Positions 54,662 through 61,476 of a stretch of 64,000 nt of DNA are shown piece after piece. Origin of the DNA: JBGPTK01 sp963797765 (GTDB taxonomy: Bacteria > Acidobacteriota > Terriglobia > Acidiferrales > UBA7541); the NCBI GenBank assembly GCA_963797765.1, contig CAWCQU010000003.1, positions 372,001 to 436,000 on the forward strand, written 5' to 3'. How positions within the stretch are numbered: position 1 is the first letter of the stretch; each line of letters opens with the position of its first letter. Position numbers and translations under genes: made by a program. The notes beneath the pieces are model-generated. The model was not told where the DNA came from, searched no databases, and was given only the letters and a program-made list of their open reading frames with translations.

Positions 54662-54925
54662 GGTGGTATTTATCCTTTGGCATTTGCGGTGCCAATCAGG
54701 TTTTTGGCGACACGTTGTATCTGCTTTATTCTTATGAGGTTACAGGAATTTGAAATAATAATGGGGCTGGCGGGACTGGTGCGAGAATGAATATTTTTCC
54801 ATGTGTGGGAAATATCTACATGCTTTTTCCATACGCTGATGGTTCGCGACGGCTCGGCGAAAATGAGCTTTTGGCGCGGTACCGGTTCACAAACGGCGCT
54901 AACCGAAAATTTGTGTAGGAGGCGA

Positions 54926-56218
54926 TCACGCTGTGGCATGAGTGAGCATCTCCTGCTGGCGGAATTTATTTCCGTAGAGATCGCGGTCGGCGGCGGCAAG
55001 AAGAGCGGTGAGTGTTACACCATCACGGGGATAAACCCCAATGCCGATGCTGACCGAAAGTCGCGGTCCTGAGCGTTCCAGAGAAAGCTGGGAGCTCAAA
55101 CGGTTGGCCACCAATCGAGCGGCGCGTTCGTCGGTTTCCGGAAGAACCAGGGCAAATTCGTCTCCCCCGTAGCGAGCGGCAGTGTCAATCGAGCGGCAGG
55201 AAATTCGAAGAAGGTGGGCGAGACGCCGCAACGCCTGGCTTCCAACCGGATGGCCGAAACGATCATTGATTTGTTTGAGCCTGTCGAGATCGAGAAGCAG
55301 GACCGCGAACGAACGATTGGTCCGGCTGGAGCGTTCGATTTCACGTTCCGCGCATTCGACGAAGGAACGATAATTGGCGAGTCCGGTTAACGAATCACTG
55401 GTGGCCAAGTGATGGAAGCGGTCGAAGAGAAGGGAATTGTCCAGCAGAGATCCGCCGAGCGCGACGACGAAGCTCAGCAAAATCAGGACCTGCCCAAACG
55501 AATATGGGGCATCGAATTGCCGGAGCGATTGCGATTCGGCAAGCTGGCAACCCGCATTGAGACCGGACATGATGAACAGGCCGCGCACGAACGGCGAATT
55601 TTCATGCCGCAATCGCCGGTGAAATCCGATCGCTGCAAAGAGAAACAGGAATCCGGAGACAAGACTGGAGGGGCGCAGAAAAAGCGCCAAGGGATGAACC
55701 GGGAAATCGCTGGGAAACCTCAGTCGAACGAAGCTGAACAGGATGGTGACGAAGATCACGAACAGAAATGGGGCCAGGAGTTCGCGCTTGGAATCGTGAG
55801 GCTCTTCCGCGGGATCGCCCGAACCGCGCAGGGAGACGACCAGCAAGAGCGCCAGCATCAGCCGAATGACGGCCCAATCGATTGGCGATTTCAGCATCGG
55901 GTCCATCAGGGTGCCCGGCGAGAAATAGATCAAGAGCCCCGAACTAATCGCGAGAACGCCGAACAAAGTGAAGGCAGTGGCGATGAGCACGGAGAAGCGA
56001 TCGAGCAGAACGCGATAACGCACCAGCGTAGTGGCGGCGAATACGATGGCTAGAAATCCGCTGGCAACCTGCACATCGCTGTAGAAGTGCAGACTCGATA
56101 CATAGGGCAGATGACGCAACCAGGCAGACAAAGCGAGAACCACCGTCCCCGCAGCCAGGGACAGCAAGACATCGATTCCCCTCGCAGGACTCACCCGGAC
56201 TTCCCCGGACGTGTCCAT
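54926..56218 (-). CDS. membrane-bound diguanylate cyclase (GGDEF)
   Basis: 430 residues. The N-terminal 250 residues contain about seven hydrophobic helices (IDVLLSLAAGTVVLALSAWL, LIATAFTLFGVLAISSGLLI, LLAPFLFVIFVTILFSFVRL, SFGQVLILLSFVVALGGSLL) of no named sensor family. The C-terminal domain starts DSLTGLANYRSFVECAE and has ARYGGDEFALVLPE with the I-site RSID five residues before. c-di-GMP synthesis with product inhibition is expected. Its GGDEF half is close to that of 30457-31845, suggesting paralogues. The about 265 bases from here to the PilZ gene hold nothing recognised. Confidence 0.92.
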   Translation of the reverse strand: MDTSGEVRVSPARGIDVLLSLAAGTVVLALSAWLRHLPYVSSLHFYSDVQVASGFLAIVFAATTLVRYRVLLDRFSVLIATAFTLFGVLAISSGLLIYFSPGTLMDPMLKSPIDWAVIRLMLALLLVVSLRGSGDPAEEPHDSKRELLAPFLFVIFVTILFSFVRLRFPSDFPVHPLALFLRPSSLVSGFLFLFAAIGFHRRLRHENSPFVRGLFIMSGLNAGCQLAESQSLRQFDAPYSFGQVLILLSFVVALGGSLLDNSLLFDRFHHLATSDSLTGLANYRSFVECAEREIERSSRTNRSFAVLLLDLDRLKQINDRFGHPVGSQALRRLAHLLRISCRSIDTAARYGGDEFALVLPETDERAARLVANRLSSQLSLERSGPRLSVSIGIGVYPRDGVTLTALLAAADRDLYGNKFRQQEMLTHATA

Positions 56219-56351
56219 CGTTTACCCCTCCGTTTATTTCTACCCACAAAAATCGTAGCACTGAATAGTTAGAAAATGTTAACGGGCCTAGTTATGTTTA
56301 GGGCACATGTACCGAGGTACAGGCTGAAGTACAGGGAAGGCCAGTCGAGAG

Positions 56352-56699
56352 CTAGACGAGGGCGGCTTCGGCTTGACTGAGGGTTTCGTAGGTGGGGAAC
56401 AAAGTGGCAACGTTGGTCATTTGCAGCAAGACGCGGACGCGTTCATTGAGGCCGACCAGAATCATGCGGCGGCCGGCTTTTTGCGCGGCGATGAATCCGC
56501 CGATCAGCGAGCCGACTCCGGCGGAATCGACATAGCTGACGTCGGTGAAGTCGATGATTTGAATTTTGTGGGTTTCCGAGCGCACGGCGGACTGGAAGTC
56601 GAATAGATTGTTCAGCGTCAATGCGCCTCGAAGGTGGAGGATTTGTTCTTCTTCGCGGGCGCCTGCAATGCGTTCCACTACCAGACCGTTTACCATCAT
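56352..56699 (-). CDS. STAS-domain protein (anti-sigma factor antagonist-like)
   Basis: 115 residues: EQILHLRGALTLNNLFDFQS, IQIIDFTDVSYVDSAGVGSL with the phosphorylatable Ser after Asp, and RRMILVGLNERVRVLLQMTN. This is closer to the classical SpoIIAA/RsbV pattern (DSAGVGSL) than the copy at 45372. It lies upstream of the GGDEF gene on the same strand, separated by 133 bases. A kinase partner is not in the window. Confidence 0.88.
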   Translation of the reverse strand: MMVNGLVVERIAGAREEEQILHLRGALTLNNLFDFQSAVRSETHKIQIIDFTDVSYVDSAGVGSLIGGFIAAQKAGRRMILVGLNERVRVLLQMTNVATLFPTYETLSQAEAALV

Positions 56700-56993
56700 A
56701 AGCGACGATGCTACTAGAGCAGAATCCCGAGCAATGTGAAAGCCGGGTTACAAATTGTTAAAATTGCGTGACAACGGGCCAAGCGCATCCACCGCGGCGG
56801 GCGGGGCTAAATTCCGCTGCGCCTGCGGCGCGGACTTCGGACAAACAGCAAGGCGGGCATCGTGAAAATTCCAATGGGAGAAGCGCTTGGCATCTTACCG
56901 GGAGCGGTGTAGCATCCGCGACGTGCCTTTCTTTCGAGAGAAGGGGACACTCGATTTTGCATCGAGCTCAGACGAGCCAAATACAAATTAATT

Positions 56994-58778
56994 GTGAGGC
57001 CAATCGTGAATTCCCATGGGGCGAAGACACTCGCGTTAGCTCTGTCGTTGTGCGTTCTTGTGACGGGATTTGCGGCTTGCGGAAGCAAGGAGGGAAATTC
57101 CGCCGCGGCCCCGGGAACGGCGAAGGCGTCCCGATCCACCCAGACGGGACAGAGCAACACGACTGCGGCGGACGCGACCGGGCAGAAACTGAGCGCGCAG
57201 GCAGAGTCGGAATTGAGCGCGATTGAGGAGGCTGCAAATCTCGCAGACCTGAAGTGGCCAAATTTCAGCGACTACAGCACGCATGTGAAAAATTTCTACA
57301 ACGCCGGCGGCAACGCCCTTGCCTGGATTCGCAGCGGGAAGCCGACCCCGCAGGCATTGGCCATCATCGGAGTGATGCAACAGGCGGATTTGAAAGGACT
57401 GAGCGCGGCGGACTACGACGGTCCGGCCTGGGCCGGACGCATTGATCATCTGGACCATTCGCCGAACGATTCAGACTTTGTCCACTTCGATGTGGCTCTC
57501 ACCGTATGCGTCATGCGATATATTTCCGATCTGCACATCGGAAAAGTGAATCCAAAGTATTTCCATTTCGGACTCGACGTCGAAAGCCACAAGTACAGTC
57601 TGCCCGACTTTTTGCGAGATCACCTGGTAAATTCCAATGATGTAAAGCCCGTGTTGGAGTCAGTGGAGCCTCCTTTTCCGGGATATCGCCGGACGGAGGC
57701 TACGCTGCAACAGTATTTGCAGTTGGCAAAGCAGGATAGCGGCGAGACCTTGCCGGTTCCGGCGAAGCCGGTGGCGCCCGGCCAACCTTTTGCGGGTGTT
57801 GCGCGGCTCACGAAGTTGCTTCGTTTATTGGGCGATCTCCCGGCCGATGCAATTGTCCCGGATTCCCAGACTACCTATGACGGAGCGTTGGTTCCCGCCG
57901 TGAAACATTTCCAGAAGCGGCATGGCATCGACCCGCTGGGACGCTTGGACGCAGAGACAGTGAATGCGTTGAACACGCCGCTCACGCAGCGAGTGCGGCA
58001 ATTGCAATTGGCTATGGAGCGATGGCGCTGGGCGCCGCATGAATTCACGGAAGCGCCGATCGTCGTGAATATTCCGGAGTTCCGGCTGCGCGCGTACAAA
58101 TTGGACGGCAATGTGGACATGTACATGGACGTGGTGGTGGGGAAGTCGTACGGGCACCAGACGCCGATTTTTTCGGACGAGATCCGCTACGTGGTGATCC
58201 GGCCTTACTGGAATGTGCCGCCCAGCATTCAAGAAGCGGAGATTGTGCCGCACTTAAGGAAGGATCGCAGCTATCTGGACAAACATAATTTTGAAATCAT
58301 CACGCGAACCGGGGAGATTGTAGCCTCCAGCCCGGTAAGCGACGAGGTGCTGGAGAAACTTCGCAAAAACCAACTGGAAGTGCGGGAAAAACCTGGTCCC
58401 AAGAATTCGCTGGGTTTGGTAAAGATTATTTTCCCGAACAGCAACAATGTGTACATGCACGGAACCTCGGCCGAGGAACTTTTTTCACGCTACCGTCGGG
58501 ATTTCAGCCACGGATGCGTGCGGCTGGAAGATCCGGCGGTGGTGGCGGCGTGGGTGCTGAGGAATAATCCGGGTTGGGATTTGGAACGGATGCGGGAGGC
58601 CATGAAGGACGGGCCGGACAATGTGCAAGTGAACCTGGTGCGGCCCATCCCGATCCTGATTGTCTACGCCTCGGCAATTGTGACCGAAGAAGGCGAGCCC
58701 CGGTTTTACGAGGATATTTACGGGCTGGATGCGGAACTGGAAAAAGTGCTGGCGAAGGGGTATCCGTATCCGGGGTAG
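56994..58778 (+). CDS. L,D-transpeptidase, LdtD/YcbB type
   Basis: Forms 3-3 cross-links in peptidoglycan; about 594 residues. The N-terminus is lipoprotein-like (ALSLCVLVTGFAACGS) followed by a Ser/Thr/Ala-rich linker. A scaffold domain (NFYNAGGNALAWIRSGKPTP), a peptidoglycan-binding domain (ALVPAVKHFQKRHGIDPLGR) and the YkuD catalytic domain with NVYMHGTSAEELFSRYRRD and FSHGCVRLEDP (Cys near residue 508) follow in order. Start GTG at 56994 or GTG at 57006. It is convergent with a DUF882/MepK-like gene, a neighbour relation also known in enterobacteria. Confidence 0.9.
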   Translation: MRPIVNSHGAKTLALALSLCVLVTGFAACGSKEGNSAAAPGTAKASRSTQTGQSNTTAADATGQKLSAQAESELSAIEEAANLADLKWPNFSDYSTHVKNFYNAGGNALAWIRSGKPTPQALAIIGVMQQADLKGLSAADYDGPAWAGRIDHLDHSPNDSDFVHFDVALTVCVMRYISDLHIGKVNPKYFHFGLDVESHKYSLPDFLRDHLVNSNDVKPVLESVEPPFPGYRRTEATLQQYLQLAKQDSGETLPVPAKPVAPGQPFAGVARLTKLLRLLGDLPADAIVPDSQTTYDGALVPAVKHFQKRHGIDPLGRLDAETVNALNTPLTQRVRQLQLAMERWRWAPHEFTEAPIVVNIPEFRLRAYKLDGNVDMYMDVVVGKSYGHQTPIFSDEIRYVVIRPYWNVPPSIQEAEIVPHLRKDRSYLDKHNFEIITRTGEIVASSPVSDEVLEKLRKNQLEVREKPGPKNSLGLVKIIFPNSNNVYMHGTSAEELFSRYRRDFSHGCVRLEDPAVVAAWVLRNNPGWDLERMREAMKDGPDNVQVNLVRPIPILIVYASAIVTEEGEPRFYEDIYGLDAELEKVLAKGYPYPG

Positions 58779-58832
58779 GGCTGACGGAACAGAATATCGG
58801 AACTCATAAATGCCAGGCCGGTTCCCGGCGTG

Positions 58833-58905
58833 ACTTCAGGGGCTAAAGCCCCAATTCCGGGAACGTTCTTAATGTCGGAGCTGAAGCTCCGACCCCCTAA
58901 AAACC
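58833..58905. repeat. CTTCAGGGGC...GACCCCCTAAAAACC repeat
   Basis: ACTTCAGGGGCTAAAGCCCC at the left and GTCGGAGCTGAAGCTCCGAC followed by CCCCTAAAAACC at the right: the inverted form of 39191-39262. It sits between the convergent ends of the transpeptidase and MepK-like genes and could stop transcripts from both sides. Confidence 0.75.
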
Positions 58906-58921
58906 TTTTGTTGGATAGGGA

Positions 58922-59521
58922 TTAGTCGCCGGCGCGGGTTGCGGTGGAGCAGCCGTAGCACCACTGGCGGACACGGCCTACGTCGACGTGGACGAATTCG
59001 GAGCGGGGATAGTAGCCTACGCCGCCGCGGTGGAGTGACAGGGCTGCGTTGCGTAGTTCTTCCGTGGTGGTTCCTGGCAGACGGACGTCGATTGCTTCGG
59101 CTTGCATGTGCAGGCTGTGTTCGGCTACGCCTGCGCTATGGCTGCGCAAAAAGTTGTTGCTCCAGGGTGTGCGGTAGCCGCAAATGATCTGGTATTCGGC
59201 TCCGGGATGGCCTACCTGCGCAGTCAAATCCACGAGCAGATCGAAAACTCCCGGCGAATAATGGTGAACTTCACCCGTGCGGTGGTCGCGCAGGAAGTGA
59301 TCCAATTGCGCTAGCGCTTCGGGCAAATAATTGTCGCCATTGCGATAGACTATATCGATGCGTTCGCCTGTATGCGTGTGGTAGAGACGCAAGCGGTATT
59401 CGCGGGGATGAGAAGCGGGAGCGGATGCCTCCTTCGCGCTAGTCGGAAGCAAATAGACTGGAGAAAGCAGCAGGGCCAGCGTTACGGCTATTGTGGCCCG
59501 CGACCATTTGGCTTGAATCAT
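58922..59521 (-). CDS. DUF882/MepK-type murein endopeptidase
   Basis: 199 residues with a signal peptide (IAVTLALLLSPVYLLPTSAK). The LAS-type metallopeptidase domain has ICGYRTPWSNNFLRSHSAG, the zinc ligands in HSLHMQAEAIDVRLPG and the last His in SEFVHVDVGRVRQWCYGC. In E. coli MepK (YcbK) cleaves the 3-3 cross-links made by LdtD (YcbB). Here the corresponding pair is adjacent but convergent, so the same make-and-cut roles are likely. Confidence 0.9.
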   Translation of the reverse strand: MIQAKWSRATIAVTLALLLSPVYLLPTSAKEASAPASHPREYRLRLYHTHTGERIDIVYRNGDNYLPEALAQLDHFLRDHRTGEVHHYSPGVFDLLVDLTAQVGHPGAEYQIICGYRTPWSNNFLRSHSAGVAEHSLHMQAEAIDVRLPGTTTEELRNAALSLHRGGVGYYPRSEFVHVDVGRVRQWCYGCSTATRAGD

Positions 59522-59700
59522 CCTTGGAATGCTCCCGAATGATGCTTCGAGCTTCTCTGCGGCTTAACCTTTGAATTATCTCAAAATGAGGAAGCGGGCG
59601 CCATAGTACTATTTTGCTGGCGGGGGCTTAAAACAAAGCGGTTTACCGCAGAGGCGCCCCGATTTAAGCCATCGGGGTAAACTTCGTTCGCAGAGGACGG

Positions 59701-60312
59701 ATGGGGAAAAAGCACAAGGGAATTAGGAGGTTGCGGCGGGCGGAGTTGCCTCGGGATACGATCGAATTGGCTCGGTATTTGATTGGGAAGACTTTGGTGC
59801 ATGAATTGGCTGGCGGTCGAGTGAGCGGGAGGATTGTAGAGACCGAGGCGTATCCAACCGGCGACGCAAGTGCCCATGCGTTTCGTGGCTTGACGCCGTC
59901 GAATCGTTCTCTGTTTCTGGAGCGCGGGCACTCGTATGTTTATTTCACTTATGGTTCGTGTTTCTGCATGAATGTTTCAGCGGAAACAGAAGGAATGGGC
60001 GGAGGCGTATTGATTCGCGGAGCGGAGCCGATCGAGGGAATTGAATTCATGGAGCGGAACCGCGGGACAAAAATATTGCGGGATCTTACGCGAGGGCCGG
60101 GTAGGTTGGCGGCGGCGATGGCGATTGATAAGCGCGTGGATGGCCTCGACCTGTGCGCCGATGGTCCGCTTTGGCTGGGGACGGCTGTGAAAGCGGTTGG
60201 CGAAGTGGGGGAGAGCGTGCGGATTGGAATTTCGCGAGAGGTGGAACATTTGCGGCGTTTTTTTGAGCGTGGGAATCCGTTTGTGAGCGGGTTGAAACGA
60301 TTGAATCGATAG
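59701..60312 (+). CDS. 3-methyladenine DNA glycosylase (AAG/Mpg family)
   Basis: 203 residues. Removes alkylated purines in base excision repair. Family motifs: ELARYLIGKTLVHELAGGRV, the catalytic Glu in GRIVETEAYPTGDASAHAFR, RSLFLERGHSYVYFTYGSCF, GGGVLIRGAEPIEGIEFME and LTRGPGRLAAAMAID. A basic N-terminus of about 15 residues precedes the domain. The ATG at 59701 is preceded by a repeat fragment (GGTTTACCGCAGAGG, 59640-59655). Confidence 0.93.
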   Translation: MGKKHKGIRRLRRAELPRDTIELARYLIGKTLVHELAGGRVSGRIVETEAYPTGDASAHAFRGLTPSNRSLFLERGHSYVYFTYGSCFCMNVSAETEGMGGGVLIRGAEPIEGIEFMERNRGTKILRDLTRGPGRLAAAMAIDKRVDGLDLCADGPLWLGTAVKAVGEVGESVRIGISREVEHLRRFFERGNPFVSGLKRLNR

Positions 60313-60651
60313 GAGAACCGCCTCCGATTGAATGGCACCACCGGAATTGCGCAGGAGAAATTCCCCACTTCTCAAGCATTTGGAGTTTTCTCTGGTCCGA
60401 CAGAAGGCGTCGGACTCCACAAACCGGAGATTCCTCGCCCGTAAAGCGGGCTCGGAATGACGCCTAAGTGCATTTTTTCGCAAGCTGTGAAGCCCGCCCT
60501 GCATACCATCCAATAAAGAGGGCGCCCCGATCAAATTCATCGGGGTGCAAAAATCGCACGGCCGATCGCGACTCAGGATAAACCCTTCGCGGCTCAGGGT
60601 AAACAAGCAGCGCCCCTACGAACCCATATCTCGTGACGCGGTGGTTGAATG
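60313..60651. other. intergenic region with several nested repeats
   Basis: No gene is supported. 60428-60462 is an inverted GTCATTCCGAG-family copy (GATTCCTCGCCCG, GCGGGCTCGGAATGAC). 60520-60622 is the most complex nested palindrome: GGGCGCCCCGAT...ATCGGGGTGCAAAAATCGCA, then two ACTCAGGATAAAC/GGCTCAGGGTAAAC pieces, then AAGCAGCGCCCCTACGAA. Confidence 0.7.
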
Positions 60652-61180
60652 CTAGCGGCTTTCCAGGTGAGCTGACCAGGGCGCAGAAGTGGAGAGCTGC
60701 TCGTCGACCCAGGTTACCAGGCCTTTTAGCTGCTGTTGAGATTTCAGAGTTGTTGTTGGTTGGAGTCACGCTGATGTAGTAGCGGAGTCTTCCTCTTAGG
60801 ACGTGGATCGCCTGGTTGGAATCGGTATAGGCAAGGTCGCCCACGTTGTCCAGTAGACCGGTGGTTCCAAACATGGTCATGAAGCGGTGGAAATTTTCCT
60901 TGGCTGCGGCTGCCGAGGTGTCTTCGAAAACGATGAAAACGATTTTTCGCTGGCCCTTGCGCTGGGAATTGTAATCGCATTCCGTGGCGCTGGTGACGTT
61001 CGACGTAGCCGGCGGAGGAGTGGTTTTTTCGACGGGACCGAATGGCTGCTCGTAGACTTTTTCGAGGTGGCTGATGGGGAGAAGAGAGCAGAAATCGGGG
61101 GCGGGCTCTTTGACTCGGGCGAGAGCGATAACCGGAAAGAGGGAAACGGTTAGGGCCAGGGCGGAAATTGCGCGGCGCAC
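60652..61180 (-). CDS. secreted hypothetical protein, one-base frameshift
   Basis: About 175 residues. A signal peptide (ISALALTVSLFPVIALAR) is followed by APDFCSLLPISHLEKVYEQP, TSATECDYNSQRKGQRKIVF and FHRFMTMFGTTGLLDNVGDL. The pattern resembles secreted proteins that monitor a two-Cys core (FCSLL...TECDY), of unknown function. Near 60750 coding moves frame, after which LKSQQQLKGLVTWVDEQLST and a TAG at 60652-60654 complete it. Read without the shift, the frame runs on through dispersed repeats to 60464, which is clearly artefactual. Confidence 0.6.
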
Positions 61181-61371
61181 GATGGGGACTCCGATACGCA
61201 GACGTTCTGGTTGCGTGTTAATCGTAGCATGGGGAGGCGGAGGCTGGTTTCTGCAAATTAAAAAATGGAGTGCTTGCCGAGGAGCGCATAAGAGCGGCGG
61301 AACAAAGGCAATTCTTGGGGGGTCTCATAGTCTGGAGTTGTATCGCTCTACTATTTGCCTGCGGTGTGGAA

Positions 61372-61443
61372 GCTTCAGGGCCTAAAGGCCCATTAGGTTG
61401 CGAACGTGGATGTCGGAGCTAAAGCTCCGACCCCCTAAAAACC
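61372..61443. repeat. CTTCAGGGCC...GACCCCCTAAAAACC repeat
   Basis: GCTTCAGGGCCTAAAGGCCC at the left and GTCGGAGCTAAAGCTCCGAC with CCCCTAAAAACC at the right; same orientation as 58833-58905. It lies between the secreted-protein gene and the end of the RND gene. Confidence 0.75.
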
Positions 61444-61476
61444 TGAGCCGGTGTTGAATTAGGTCGCCAGCGACTC

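Noticed and set aside
60464..60651. C-terminal extension of the secreted protein at 60652-61180
   Set aside because: It is translated repeat sequence reached only because of a frameshift near 60750.
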